A stretch of 64,000 bases of DNA from Streptomyces sp. WMMC940 (GTDB lineage Bacteria; Actinomycetota; Actinomycetes; Streptomycetales; Streptomycetaceae): the NCBI RefSeq assembly GCF_027460265.1, contig NZ_JAPZBC010000001.1, positions 1,674,001-1,738,000 of the forward strand, in the 5' to 3' direction. Shown one piece after another: positions 18,823 to 27,954 of the stretch. The first letter of the stretch is position 1; every line of letters starts with the position of its first letter. The translations under genes and the position numbers were made by a program. The notes below the pieces were generated by a model. The model ran no database searches, had not been told where the DNA came from, and worked only from the letters and a program-made list of their open reading frames with translations.

Positions 18823-19698
18823 TCAGACCGTCAACTCCTCGGCGATGGACATGACGTACTGCCCGTAGCTCGACCCGCCGATGTCCTCCCCCAGCCGGTG
18901 GCACGCCGCCGCGTCGATGAAACCCATCCGCAGCGCGACCTCCTCGATGCACGCGATGCGGCATCCCTGGCGCTCCTCCAGCATCCCGACGTACTGGCTC
19001 GCCTGGAGCAACGACTCCGGTGTCCCCGTGTCGAGCCAGGCGAAGCCGCGTCCGAGATCCACGAGCCTGGCCTCGCCCTGTGCGACGAAGTACCGGTTCA
19101 CATCGGTGATCTCCAGCTCTCCCCGGGCCGACGGCGTGATGTTCTTGGCGATGTTGACCGCTCGGTTGTCGTAGAAGTAGAGGCCCGTGATGGCGCGGTT
19201 CGACCGCGGGCTCGCGGGCTTCTCCTCGATGGAGACGAGCCGGCCCGCGGCATCGGCCTCGCCGACCCCGTAGCGATGCGGGTCGTGCACGGGATAGCCG
19301 AACAGCACGCATCCCCGCACGTCCCGGGATTCCCGGGCCAGCACGTCGGAGAAGCGGGGGCCGTGGAAGATGTTGTCGCCCAGGACCAGCGCGACCGAGT
19401 CCGTGCCGATGTGGTCCGCTCCGATGAGCAGGGCCTCGGCGATACCGCCCGGATGGAACTGCTCGGCGTAGGTGATCTCCATCCCGAGCTGGGAACCGTC
19501 GCCGAGGAGGGTGCGAAAGCGCGGCAGGTCGTGGGGCGTCGTGATGACGAGGACGTCCCTGATGTCCGCGAGCATGAGGATCGACAGCGGATAGTAGATC
19601 ATCGGCTTTCCACCCACGGGCAGTAACTGCTTGGACACCACCCGGGTGATCGGATACAGCCTGGCCCCGGTGCCGCCGGCCAGAACGATTCCTTTCAC
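18823..19698 (-). CDS. rfbA: Glucose-1-phosphate thymidylyltransferase
   Basis: A 291-residue RmlA-type nucleotidyltransferase that makes dTDP-glucose, the entry point to all deoxysugars of this cluster. It shows the nucleotide loop MKGIVLAGGTGARLYPIT, KQLLPVGGKPMIYYPLS, LVLGDNIFHG (metal-binding Asp) and EEKPASPRSN. It is full length for the short RmlA class. It stands alone on the minus strand at the right edge of the cluster, next to unrelated sulfur genes. It could be the cluster-dedicated copy, since housekeeping rml genes usually occur together with rmlB, rmlC or rmlD, none of which are nearby. Confidence 0.9.
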   Translation of the reverse strand: MKGIVLAGGTGARLYPITRVVSKQLLPVGGKPMIYYPLSILMLADIRDVLVITTPHDLPRFRTLLGDGSQLGMEITYAEQFHPGGIAEALLIGADHIGTDSVALVLGDNIFHGPRFSDVLARESRDVRGCVLFGYPVHDPHRYGVGEADAAGRLVSIEEKPASPRSNRAITGLYFYDNRAVNIAKNITPSARGELEITDVNRYFVAQGEARLVDLGRGFAWLDTGTPESLLQASQYVGMLEERQGCRIACIEEVALRMGFIDAAACHRLGEDIGGSSYGQYVMSIAEELTV

Positions 19699-19817
19699 GA
19701 AGGCTCACCCCCACGACGCGACAGCGCTATCGGGGCAGAAGTCTCGCCGGATGCCCTCGCATGCCCCTCAAGCACCACTCGTGCGCCTGGCCGCCGGGCC
19801 CTCACCCTCTCCCCGGC

Positions 19818-20393
19818 TCAGCGGTCACGGAGTCGGGCCAGGGTGCGGTCGAGCTCGGCGGCGCGGGGGCGGTTGTGGGGGAGCTTGGCGAGCACGGCGG
19901 CCATGCCGCAGGTGTTGGTGAGGGCCGAGAAGACCAGACCGGCGGCGATGCCCGCCGACAGGATCTGGAAGGCGGGGTGTCCGAGGAGGCCGAGGAGGAG
20001 GCCGAGAACGACGACGGCGCCGGCGGTGAGGCGGACCTGTCGTTCCATGCCCCAGGTGGCGCGAGCGGCACCCTGGGGGCGGTGCAGGTCGTGGCCGTCG
20101 GCAGCCCAGGCACCGGTGCCACCGGAGAGCGTGGCGGTGGCGATGCCGTATTCGGCCAGGATCCGGCAGGCGTTCCCGGACCGGGCGCCGGACGCGCAGA
20201 CCACCAGGACGTCTCCGCGGTCGGCCGCGCGGCGGATGTCGGGCAGGGCCCGCTGGATCCGGTCGAGGGGGACGTTCAGCGCGCCGGGCAGGTGGCCGCC
20301 GGCGTACTCACCCGGGGTGCGTACGTCGATGACGGTCAGTTCGTGCAGCCGGGTGCGGGCTTCGGCGGTACCGAGCGTGGTGGGGGTGACCAT
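19818..20393 (-). CDS. Rhodanese-domain membrane protein (YgaP-like)
   Basis: A 191-residue protein with an N-terminal rhodanese domain (residues about 8-105) and a C-terminal membrane segment (DUF2892-like, about 118-165). The active-site loop CASGARS carries the persulfide-forming Cys (about 66). YgaP-like proteins transfer or detoxify sulfane sulfur at the membrane. ATG 20393 is preferred over ATG 20405, because the AAAAGG box lies directly against the latter but about 10 nt from the former. It is divergent from the CsoR-family regulator, with the palindromic operator (20445-20458) between them, so it is probably repressed by that regulator. Confidence 0.85.
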   Translation of the reverse strand: MVTPTTLGTAEARTRLHELTVIDVRTPGEYAGGHLPGALNVPLDRIQRALPDIRRAADRGDVLVVCASGARSGNACRILAEYGIATATLSGGTGAWAADGHDLHRPQGAARATWGMERQVRLTAGAVVVLGLLLGLLGHPAFQILSAGIAAGLVFSALTNTCGMAAVLAKLPHNRPRAAELDRTLARLRDR

Positions 20394-20444
20394 GGCGGAT
20401 GTCATCCTTTTCTGTCGGCAGTGCCCCCACGAAGGGGGGTATCT

Positions 20445-20458
20445 TACCCCTGGGGGTA
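20445..20458. promoter_or_regulatory. CsoR/CstR-type operator palindrome
   Basis: TACCCC-TG-GGGGTA is a perfect 6-2-6 palindrome in the divergent promoter between the rhodanese and regulator genes. The same sequence class recurs at 23398 and 23433. G/C-tract palindromes of this kind are the known binding sites of CsoR-family repressors. Confidence 0.8.
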
Positions 20459-20466
20459 TTCCATGA

Positions 20467-20763
<297 letters not shown>

Positions 20764-20793
20764 GCCGCCCCGGGGCCGCGGCGGCCTGCGCGC

Positions 20794-21537
20794 TCAGACG
20801 ACCACGTCGACGAGCATGAAGGCCGCCACGCCCAGCAGGACGAAGGCGAAGGCCCGCTGCAGGGCCTGGCCCGTGATCTTCGTGGCGAGACGTTTCCCGT
20901 CCCAGGCACCGAGGACCGCGGCTCCGGTGAACGGGGCGATCACCTCCCAGCGCAGGTCCCCGCCGGTTCCGGTCCGCGCGGTGAGCGCCGCCACCGAATT
21001 GACGGTGATGACCAGCAGGCTCGTACCCACGGCCTGCCTCATCCGCAGACCGAGGACCCCCACCAGGGCCGGAACGGCGAGGAACCCGCCGCCGACGCCG
21101 AGGAAGCCCGTCACGGCTCCCAGCCCGGCCCCCGCTCCCGCCGCCCCGGCGGGACGTGTCCGCTCCGGCGGCGCGGAGTTCGCGGGTCGCAGCATGCGCA
21201 GGGCGGCCAGCGCGGCGATGACCGCGAAGGCGGCGGTGAGCGCCTCTGCCGGGAGGTGACCCGCGACCGCTCCGGCGAGGAACGCCGGCAGGACGCCCGC
21301 GGCCGCGAACAGCGTCCCGGTTCTCCAGGCGACGTTGCCGTCCCGCCCATGGGCGTAGAGGGCGGTGGCCGAGGTAGCGGTGACGATGATCAGGCTCGCG
21401 GTGGTCGCCGACGCGGGGGAGAACTCCAGCAGGTAGAGGAGTGCGGGGACCGCGAGCACGCTGCCACCGCCACCGAGGGTGCCGAGGGCCAGGCCGATGA
21501 CGGCCCCGGCGATCAGGGCGAGGACCAGGGTGCTCAC
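20794..21537 (-). CDS. TauE/SafE-family sulfite/sulfur-anion exporter
   Basis: A 247-residue integral membrane protein with about 7-8 hydrophobic helices and two TauE/SafE repeats, each marked by a Gly-rich loop: GTLGGGGSVLAVPALL near the N-terminus and GFLGVGGGFLAVPALVGVLG in the second half. The family exports sulfite or related sulfur anions. In persulfide operons it removes sulfite or thiosulfate formed by the dioxygenase. GTG 21537 overlaps the stop of the upstream rhodanese gene (GTGA), indicating translational coupling. Confidence 0.86.
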   Translation of the reverse strand: MSTLVLALIAGAVIGLALGTLGGGGSVLAVPALLYLLEFSPASATTASLIIVTATSATALYAHGRDGNVAWRTGTLFAAAGVLPAFLAGAVAGHLPAEALTAAFAVIAALAALRMLRPANSAPPERTRPAGAAGAGAGLGAVTGFLGVGGGFLAVPALVGVLGLRMRQAVGTSLLVITVNSVAALTARTGTGGDLRWEVIAPFTGAAVLGAWDGKRLATKITGQALQRAFAFVLLGVAAFMLVDVVV

Positions 21538-21899
21538 GCTGTAGAGCCGCTGTTCCCGCGCTGGTCGACGACCGGGAATCCGGCGGCGGCCCACGCGTTC
21601 ATGCCGCCCTCGACATCCGTCGCGTCCGCGCCCCGTTCCGTGAGGAGCTTCGCGGCCTGCTGCGACCGGTGCCCGCTCCGGCAGATCACCGCGAGCGGAC
21701 GGCCCTGCGCGGAGGCGGGCAGTGCCGCGCCCGCTGCCAGCCGGGTCAGCGGGGCGTGCACGGCACCAGGGGCGTGCCCGGCCTGCCACTCGGGCTCCTC
21801 CCGCACATCCAGCAGGACGGCTTCCGGCCGGTCCCCACTGGTGCGGGCACGGGCCTCGTCCACGGACAGGCGCGGTGGGCTCCTACGGAAGAGGAACAT
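21534..21899 (-). CDS. Single-domain rhodanese
   Basis: A 121-residue rhodanese homology domain. LLDVREEPEWQAGHAPGAVHAPL forms the first half, the active-site loop is CRSGHRS (Cys about residue 73), and GGMNAWAAAGFPV ends the fold. It would carry sulfur as a protein persulfide between thiosulfate or persulfide donors and acceptors. It is coupled to the TauE gene and lies 105 nt downstream of the dioxygenase-rhodanese gene, so the three genes probably form an operon read leftwards from the operators at 23398-23446. Confidence 0.87.
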   Translation of the reverse strand: MFLFRRSPPRLSVDEARARTSGDRPEAVLLDVREEPEWQAGHAPGAVHAPLTRLAAGAALPASAQGRPLAVICRSGHRSQQAAKLLTERGADATDVEGGMNAWAAAGFPVVDQRGNSGSTA

Positions 21900-22004
21900 C
21901 GTCGCTCCACTCCTTCTCTTCGGTCTTCCTGTTCGGTCTTCTCGCTCGGCCCTCCCGGTCGGGCGCCCGGTCCGGGTCCGCCCGGCCGCCGGGACCTGCC
22001 CGGT

Positions 22005-23372
22005 TCAGCCGGTGACGACGGTCAGCCCGGCCTCGGCGGCGGCGTCGAAGCCGTCGTCCACGGCCACCACCCGCCGTCCGGCGGCGTCCAGCACCGAGGC
22101 GGCGATACCGGCGCGCATGCCGCCGGCGCAGTGCACCCAGACCGTGCCGTCGGGCACCTCACCGAGGCGGCGGTGCAGCTGGTGGATCGGGATGTGGACC
22201 GATCCCGCTATCCGGCCTTCGGCGCGCTCGGAGTCGCGGCGCACGTCGAGCACGACGATCCCGCTCCCGTCCCGCCGGTCCTGCTCGGCGAGTTCCGCGA
22301 ACGTGGCACGGGGGAAGGACGCGGGGCTCTCGCCGTCGCGGAGCCAGCCGGCGGGACCTCCGGTCGCGGCGGCGGCCGGGCGGTCGATGCCGACGCGCAC
22401 GAGTTCCCGCTGAGCGGCGGCCAGTTGCCCGGCCGTGTCGGCGAGCAGGGTGACCGGCTTGCCCCACGGGATCATCCACGCCAGGTAGGTGGCGAGCTTG
22501 CCGTCGGCCTCGAAGTTGAACGAACCGGCGACGTGCCCCTCGGCGAACGCGATCCGGTGGCGCAGGTCCACCACCCACTCCCCGGCCGCGAGCCGTGCGG
22601 CGATCTCGTCCGGGTCGGCGACCGCGGGCGGGGTCAGGTCGACGGGGGCGGGGCCGGCGGCATTGGCCGGACCCATGTGGGCGTAGTAGGCGGGCACGTC
22701 CTCGAGTCCTGTGAGCAGGTCGGCGACGAAGGTCTCCGCATCGGCGGTGAGAGCCGCGTTGGCGACCTTCTCCTTGCCGATGGTCGTGGCGTCGCCGTCG
22801 GTCTGCGCGGACGAGCAGAAGCTGCCGAAGCCGTGCGTGGGCAGAACCGCCGTGTCGTCCGGCAAGGCGTCGGCGAGGCGGTGTGCGGAGGCGTGCTGGG
22901 CGCGGGCCAGCTGTTCTGTCAGGCGGGGCTCGACGAGATCCGGACGGCCCACCGCGCCGATGAGCAGGGAGCCGCCGGTGAACGCGGCGACCGGGCGGCC
23001 CTCCACCCCGAGGACGTACGCGGTGTGGTGGGGGGTGTGTCCCGGCGTCGCCACGGCCGTCAGAGTCAGATCCGTGTCGACGTCGACGGTGTCGCCGTCG
23101 GCGACCGGGGTCCGGGGGAACGAGACCCGGGCACCGGCCGGCACCAGGTAGACGGCTCCGGTGATGCGCGCGAGCTCCAGGCCGCCGGTGACGTAGTCGT
23201 TGTGGATGTGCGTCTCCACCACATGGGACATGCGCACCCCCCGCCGAGCGGCCGCGGCAAGCACCTGGTCGACGTCACGGGGTGGGTCCACCGCCACCGC
23301 CGCCCGCTCGCCTCCGGCGAGGTAACTGCGGTTGCCCAGGACCTCGAGCTCGATCGTGTCAACGAAGAACAC
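22005..23372 (-). CDS. Persulfide dioxygenase-rhodanese fusion (CstB/ETHE1-like MBL protein)
   Basis: A 455-residue fusion. The N-terminal metallo-beta-lactamase domain (1-245) has THIHNDYVTGG (about 53), ATPGHTPHHTAYVL and LPTHGFGSFCSS, as in ETHE1/CstB persulfide dioxygenases that use one iron to oxidise persulfide to sulfite. Two rhodanese domains follow: the first (about 260-350) lacks an obvious catalytic Cys, while the second has HCAGGMRAG (about 425). This layout is that of CstB-like enzymes, which couple oxidation and sulfur transfer to yield thiosulfate. Start is GTG 23372 with AAAGGAG upstream. Two operator palindromes lie 26 and 61 nt upstream. Confidence 0.87.
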   Translation of the reverse strand: MFFVDTIELEVLGNRSYLAGGERAAVAVDPPRDVDQVLAAAARRGVRMSHVVETHIHNDYVTGGLELARITGAVYLVPAGARVSFPRTPVADGDTVDVDTDLTLTAVATPGHTPHHTAYVLGVEGRPVAAFTGGSLLIGAVGRPDLVEPRLTEQLARAQHASAHRLADALPDDTAVLPTHGFGSFCSSAQTDGDATTIGKEKVANAALTADAETFVADLLTGLEDVPAYYAHMGPANAAGPAPVDLTPPAVADPDEIAARLAAGEWVVDLRHRIAFAEGHVAGSFNFEADGKLATYLAWMIPWGKPVTLLADTAGQLAAAQRELVRVGIDRPAAAATGGPAGWLRDGESPASFPRATFAELAEQDRRDGSGIVVLDVRRDSERAEGRIAGSVHIPIHQLHRRLGEVPDGTVWVHCAGGMRAGIAASVLDAAGRRVVAVDDGFDAAAEAGLTVVTG

Positions 23373-23397
23373 CGGGATGCTCCTTTCGCAGGGAAAT

Positions 23398-23411
23398 TAC
23401 CCCCCGGGGTA
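23398..23411. promoter_or_regulatory. CsoR/CstR-type operator palindrome
   Basis: TACCCC-CC-GGGGTA, a perfect 6-2-6 palindrome upstream of the persulfide dioxygenase gene. Its centre is 35 bp from the centre of the next site, so bound tetramers could lie close together on the DNA and both would block the promoter. Confidence 0.8.
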
Positions 23412-23432
23412 TTGCACCCACTCTAACATCTT

Positions 23433-23446
23433 TACCCCCGGGGGTA
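23433..23446. promoter_or_regulatory. CsoR/CstR-type operator palindrome
   Basis: TACCCCCGGGGGTA, a fully symmetric 14-bp palindrome and the distal of the two sites in front of the persulfide dioxygenase gene. Confidence 0.8.
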
Positions 23447-23853
23447 TACTTCACCGAGTGGCAGCCGTCACATGTGCAGCGCATCCGCCGGGTACCCCGG
23501 CCGCTCCGACACAAAGTGGAGACCGTGTCCCGGGAACGGGCCGTGACGCTTAAGGACACCGTCCGAGCAGGCGACGTCCAGGGCGCCCGCCTCGGCGTCC
23601 GCGCCGGAACCCGTACGCGAGCGGGGCAGCTCACGCGTGCGGCAGGCCCGCGGGGGACCTCACCGGCGGACGGCGCGGACCACTGTGTCCAGGGCCTCCT
23701 GCTGCCCCACCGGGCGGCGTGCGACCTCGGCCACGACGACATCGGCGCACGGTTCCCACGCCGGCCTGACCTGCTCCACGCTGGAGAGCACCCGCGGATC
23801 CTGCGGCCCGCCCGTCCCCCGGGCGCGGCCGTCCTCCTCCTGCGTGGATCCGC
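23447..23853. other. Gap without a confident gene
   Basis: About 400 nt between the operator region and the ATPase stop. The only suggestive frame is on the minus strand and ends at 23660; it reads RVLSSVEQVRPAWEPCADVV onward through EALDTVVRAVRR. It is too short to assign, has no ATG, and its AGGAGG-like box lies too far from any start. I see no hairpin or other feature. Confidence 0.35.
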
Positions 23854-26376
23854 TCAAGCGGCCACGTGGGCCGGGGTCTCGGCCCCGGCCCGTGCGGTCG
23901 GGGCGCCGGGGAGCGGGCCGGGGGTGAAGCGGCGCAGCCGGTTGGCGTTGCCCACCACCGAGAGCGAGGACAGCGCCATCGCCGCGGCCGCGACGATCGG
24001 GCTGAGCAACCAGCCGGTGAACGGGTAGAGCACACCGGCCGCGACGGGGATGCCCGCGGTGTTGTAGACGAACGCGAGGAACAGGTTCTGTCGGATGTTG
24101 CGCATCGTGGCACGGCTCAGCGTCACCGCGGTGACCACGCCGCCCAAGGACCCGGAGATCAGGGTGATGTCCGCCGCCTCGATGGCCACGTCGGTGCCGG
24201 TACCGATGGCGAAACCGACGTCCGCCCGGGCGAGCGCCGGGGCATCGTTGATGCCGTCGCCCACCATGCCGACGCGCTTGCCCTCCTCCTGGAGGCGGCG
24301 GATCTCGTCCGCCTTGTGCTCGGGCAGCACCTCGGCCAGCACCCGGTCGATGCCGACTTCGGCCGCGACGGCCTCGGCGGTCCGCGCGTTGTCCCCGGTG
24401 ATCATCACGATCTCGAGGCCGAGCCGCTTCAGCGCGGTGACGGCGGCGGCGGAGTCCTGCTTGACCGTGTCCGCGACGGCGACCAGGCCCAGCGGCCGGC
24501 CGTCGGCGGCGGCGTACATGGCCGTCTTGCCCTCCGCTGCCAACCGGTCCGCCTCCGCCGACAGGGCGGCCGTGTCGATGCCCTGGCCGGACAGCAGCGC
24601 TTCCTTGCCCACCAGCACCCGGCGGCCGTCGACGACGGCGGTGATGCCGTGTCCGGTGACCGAGTCGAACTCGCCGACCTGAGCCAGGGCGATGCCACGG
24701 CCGGTGGCGCCGGAGACGATCGCCTGGCCCAGAGGATGCTCGGAGGAGTGTTCGGCCGAGGCGACCAGGCGCAGGATCTCGTCCTCGGTGGCGCCCTCGG
24801 CGGCGAGGACGTCGGTCAGCTCGGGCCGCCCCTGGGTGACGGTACCGGTCTTGTCCAGCACGACCACGTCCAGCCGCTGCGCGGTCTCCAGTGCCTCGGC
24901 GGAGCGGATCAGGATTCCCGCCTGGGCTCCCTTCCCGGTGCCCACCATGATCGACAGCGGGGTGGCCAGACCCAGCGCGCACGGGCAGGCGATGATCAGC
25001 ACCGCAACGGCGGCCACCAGCCCGAGGGTCAGCGCCGGGGCGGGCCCGACGAGGAACCACACGGTGAACGAGGTGATGGCGATGAACACCACCACCGGCA
25101 CGAAGTAGCTCGCGACCAGGTCGGCGATCCGCTGGATGGGGGCCCGGGACGCCTGCGCCTGCTGCACCAACCGGATGATCTGGGCGAGCATCGTGTCCGC
25201 GCCGACCTTGGTCGCCCGGAAACGGAAGGCCCCGGTCTGGTTGACGGTCGCGCCCACGACCTCGTCGTCCGCACTCTTGGTCACCGGGATCGACTCACCC
25301 GTCACCATGGACTCGTCCAGCGTGGATCGGCCATCCACGATCACCCCGTCCACCGGGACCTTCTCCCCGGGGCGGACGACGACGACGTCCCCGGCGGCGA
25401 CCTGATCGACGGGCACCTCCACCTCCGTGCCGTCCCGCACCACCCGGGCGGTCTTCGCCTGCAGGTTCAGCAGTTCACGGATCGCCTGCCCGGTGCCCGC
25501 CTTGGCCTTCGCCTCGAAGAGGCGGCCGAGCAGGATCAGGGTGAGGATGACGCCGACCGCCTCGTAGTACACCTCGCGCACGCCCGCGGGCAGTAGTCCC
25601 GGCGCCACGGTGACCAGCACGCTGTAGCCGTACGCCGCCGACGTGCCCAACGTGATCAGCGCGTTCATCTCGGCTGCGCGGTTACGCAGGGCGAGCCAGC
25701 CGGTACGGTGGATCGGCCACCCGGTGTAGATCATCACCGGCGTGATCAGTGCGAACTGCCACCATCGGTCGAGCAGCAGGCCGGGCACGTCCACGCCGAA
25801 CACCTCGTGCAGCATCACGGCTACCACGACCGGCAGCGACAGCACCGCCCCGACGGTGACTCGCCGCGTCAGATCGGCGATCTCCGCACCCCGCGCGGCC
25901 GCCTCGGCATCCTCCTGCTCCGCGGCACCCGCCTCGGGCCGCGCCGGCGGAGCCGGCTCCTCCTCGGCGGCGCCGACGGCGGACGCCGGGATCTCACCGT
26001 CGCTCGGCTCGACCAGCAACGTTCCGTGCACCATGCTCATCCCGCACACGAAGCCGAACCGGCCCGGCCGGTCCGGGGTGAACTCCACCACGGTCGTGGC
26101 GAACGCCGGGAGCGGGGCGGCGATCCGGAAATCGGGGAAGAGCACGCGAGAGGTGCAGTCCCCCGCCTCCTGCCGGTCGAAGACCATCCGGACCGGTACC
26201 CCTTGGCGGACCCGGATCAGGTCCGGCGCGTAGCTGCCCTTGACCGTGACACCGATCTCCTGGAAGCCGCCTCTGAGCTCAGCCCGGCTCGACTTCTTCG
26301 AACCGAAGAAGTACCAGGCCAGGAACGCGATCAACGCGACCGCCCCGGCCACGACCCCGATATCCGCGGCGCTCAT
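23854..26376 (-). CDS. Copper-translocating P1B-type ATPase with N-terminal cupredoxin domain
   Basis: An 840-residue fusion. A membrane anchor (about 8-24) precedes a cupredoxin-like domain (about 35-125) with candidate copper ligands in GDCTSRV and VCGMSMVHG. An acidic/Ala-rich linker leads into a CopA-type ATPase with actuator motif VTGES, CPC in the membrane (ACPCALG, about 465), phosphorylation site DKTGT (about 507), SEHPLG in the nucleotide domain and [10 protein letters not shown] (about 705). There is no classical CxxC heavy-metal domain; the cupredoxin replaces it. It exports Cu(I). It follows the sulfur genes but has its own upstream region, with a dyad at 26452. Confidence 0.9.
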   Translation of the reverse strand: MSAADIGVVAGAVALIAFLAWYFFGSKKSSRAELRGGFQEIGVTVKGSYAPDLIRVRQGVPVRMVFDRQEAGDCTSRVLFPDFRIAAPLPAFATTVVEFTPDRPGRFGFVCGMSMVHGTLLVEPSDGEIPASAVGAAEEEPAPPARPEAGAAEQEDAEAAARGAEIADLTRRVTVGAVLSLPVVVAVMLHEVFGVDVPGLLLDRWWQFALITPVMIYTGWPIHRTGWLALRNRAAEMNALITLGTSAAYGYSVLVTVAPGLLPAGVREVYYEAVGVILTLILLGRLFEAKAKAGTGQAIRELLNLQAKTARVVRDGTEVEVPVDQVAAGDVVVVRPGEKVPVDGVIVDGRSTLDESMVTGESIPVTKSADDEVVGATVNQTGAFRFRATKVGADTMLAQIIRLVQQAQASRAPIQRIADLVASYFVPVVVFIAITSFTVWFLVGPAPALTLGLVAAVAVLIIACPCALGLATPLSIMVGTGKGAQAGILIRSAEALETAQRLDVVVLDKTGTVTQGRPELTDVLAAEGATEDEILRLVASAEHSSEHPLGQAIVSGATGRGIALAQVGEFDSVTGHGITAVVDGRRVLVGKEALLSGQGIDTAALSAEADRLAAEGKTAMYAAADGRPLGLVAVADTVKQDSAAAVTALKRLGLEIVMITGDNARTAEAVAAEVGIDRVLAEVLPEHKADEIRRLQEEGKRVGMVGDGINDAPALARADVGFAIGTGTDVAIEAADITLISGSLGGVVTAVTLSRATMRNIRQNLFLAFVYNTAGIPVAAGVLYPFTGWLLSPIVAAAAMALSSLSVVGNANRLRRFTPGPLPGAPTARAGAETPAHVAA

Positions 26377-26740
26377 GACGCCCTCCCTCCGTGGGCCGGT
26401 CGTTCAGCGGTGCCGACCGCGACATCACTGGGCTCCTGAATCCGAAGCTACGCCTCCCCCAAGGGGTGGCAAGGCGGCGGTGCGGGGACGGAGGACTGCT
26501 GGCCGGGCGGTGGCCGCTCCCCGCGTGGAACACGAATGCGCTGATCACCGGCGGAATCGTGGACCGCTGGTTCCCGGTACGGGTCGGACGCGCCCGCGCT
26601 CCGGGGCGTCGACAGGGTGGCGGGGCCGTGGGGACGTCGGCTGAGCACCTTCGGCGGACACGGCGGCTGTCGGGGCCTTCCACCCCATGCTCTTCTGGCC
26701 GGGTCGAGCGTCCGTTCGCAGCCATGCGGCCTGAGGGGGG
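26377..26740. promoter_or_regulatory. Intergenic region upstream of the copper ATPase
   Basis: This 364-bp gap lies between the ATPase start and the stop of the DUF1963-like gene, both on the minus strand. It holds the dyad at 26452-26470; elsewhere I see only shadow frames. Confidence 0.4.
26452..26470 (-). promoter_or_regulatory. MerR/CueR-like dyad in ATPase promoter
   Basis: GCCTCCCC-CAA-GGGGTGGC is a near-perfect inverted repeat (one mismatch). On the minus strand it is flanked by TTGCCA and TAGCTT, which resemble -35 and -10 boxes with 16 nt between. MerR-family copper sensors bind such dyads between promoter elements, but with a 19-20 nt spacer, so the fit is imperfect. Confidence 0.35.
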
Positions 26741-27817
26741 TCACTGGAAGCTGAGACGGTGTGGGTGGGTTGGGTCGGTCGGGCAGGTGTGGACGCGCAT
26801 CTGGCCGCGGCCGAGATGGACACTGACGGGATCGATGACTCCCGGGTCATCCGTCCGGTCCTCGATGGGCATCCAGCTCCGCGAGGCGCCGTCGCACTCC
26901 CATTTGTCGACGGTGAGCAGCGGCGGCATCGGGGTCCCGCACTGGGGGCAGTCGAGGGGGGCGGGATCGGTCAGGTGCCAGGAGGCGTAGCCGCCGACTT
27001 TCCAGCCTGGGGCGATGGAGAGGTCGCTCGTGTAGTCGATCTCGTCCGGCTCCTCGGCGCGGGCGGCGGCCATGGCCGCTTCGTACTCCTCGTAGTTGGC
27101 GTAGTTCGCCGGAGCTGAGGAGTCGCAGGCGTCTTCGGCGTCTTCCTCGTCGAGGAGGCCCTCTTCCCACTCGGCGATCCCCTGCTGCAGGTCCTCGCTC
27201 AGCAGGCCGAGGTACTCGTGCTCCACGACCTGCTCCGGGTGGAGGACGCAGGTGGTCGGTACGCACTCCTCACGGCCGGCGACCGGCGGTTCGGGCTGCG
27301 TCGTCAGTACGGTGCCGACATCCTCTGCCGACCGCCACCTGAGGATCACGTCGATCGTGCGGTCCGGGCCGTGTACCTCGAAGGGACACCAGAACACTTG
27401 GAGCAGATCGCATCCGTCGGGCCCGACGAGGTCCGGCACGTCCCGCGCGTAGAGCTGGGCGACGGCCAGGAGCGGCAGCGGATCGGCATCGCCCAGATCC
27501 CGAACGTGGAGACCGGAGGCCATGCCGTCCAGGACCAGCCGCTCCTCCTCGGTGTAGCCCCGTCCTCGCGCCTCCTCCTGGATGCGCCGCCGCAGGCGCA
27601 CGTCGGACAGGAGGTGGCCCGTGCCCTTGGGGTGGACCGCGGTGCAGACCGGCCACGGTTCGTCGGCCGGCCACAGCAGCGGCCCGGCGAGCGAACTCTC
27701 ATCCGGCTTGGGCGCGCCGGGGCGCGGGTGCAGCCGTGTCGCGGTCCGCCGGTGGGCGGCGAGTGCGCGGAAGACCGCCTCGATGTCGACGGGGCGCGGT
27801 GGCGTGGTCCGGGTCAT
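26741..27817 (-). CDS. DUF1963/YwqG-like protein
   Basis: A 358-residue soluble protein of unknown function. LAGPLLWPADEPWPVC near residue 45 and the later LAVAQLYARDVPDL and DLLQVFWCPFEVH are typical of DUF1963 (YwqG-like) proteins, which occur widely in streptomycetes and often next to toxin-immunity genes. A CPQC pair and a later Cys (WECDG) suggest a small metal-binding element near residue 300. Its promoter side was hit by the IS1182-family element, whose left end lies 37 nt upstream of the ATG, so expression may now depend on the insertion sequence. Confidence 0.65.
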   Translation of the reverse strand: MTRTTPPRPVDIEAVFRALAAHRRTATRLHPRPGAPKPDESSLAGPLLWPADEPWPVCTAVHPKGTGHLLSDVRLRRRIQEEARGRGYTEEERLVLDGMASGLHVRDLGDADPLPLLAVAQLYARDVPDLVGPDGCDLLQVFWCPFEVHGPDRTIDVILRWRSAEDVGTVLTTQPEPPVAGREECVPTTCVLHPEQVVEHEYLGLLSEDLQQGIAEWEEGLLDEEDAEDACDSSAPANYANYEEYEAAMAAARAEEPDEIDYTSDLSIAPGWKVGGYASWHLTDPAPLDCPQCGTPMPPLLTVDKWECDGASRSWMPIEDRTDDPGVIDPVSVHLGRGQMRVHTCPTDPTHPHRLSFQ

Positions 27818-27854
27818 GCGGGAGTCCTCCAGGGCTGTTCGGCGTCGATGCTAA

Positions 27855-27881
27855 CTTGACTCTGTCGGGGATCTTGGAGTT
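27855..27881 (+). repeat. Left terminal inverted repeat of the IS1182-family element
   Basis: Identical over 27 bp to the reverse complement of 29669-29695. Identity stops exactly at the CTAA flank on the outside. Confidence 0.9.
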
Positions 27882-27954
27882 TCCCGGTGCGGCAGCATGG
27901 TCAACGGGCATGCTCGGGTAGTTCTGCCGACCGAAGCAGCTGTCGAGGTGCCCG

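Noticed and set aside
23359..23742. Minus-strand frame across the operator region
   Set aside because: It crosses both operator palindromes and the start region of the persulfide dioxygenase gene and has no recognisable features.
23660..23800. Possible small gene ending RAVRR on the minus strand
   Set aside because: No good start codon or spaced ribosome site, and no family recognised; mentioned only within the gap entry.
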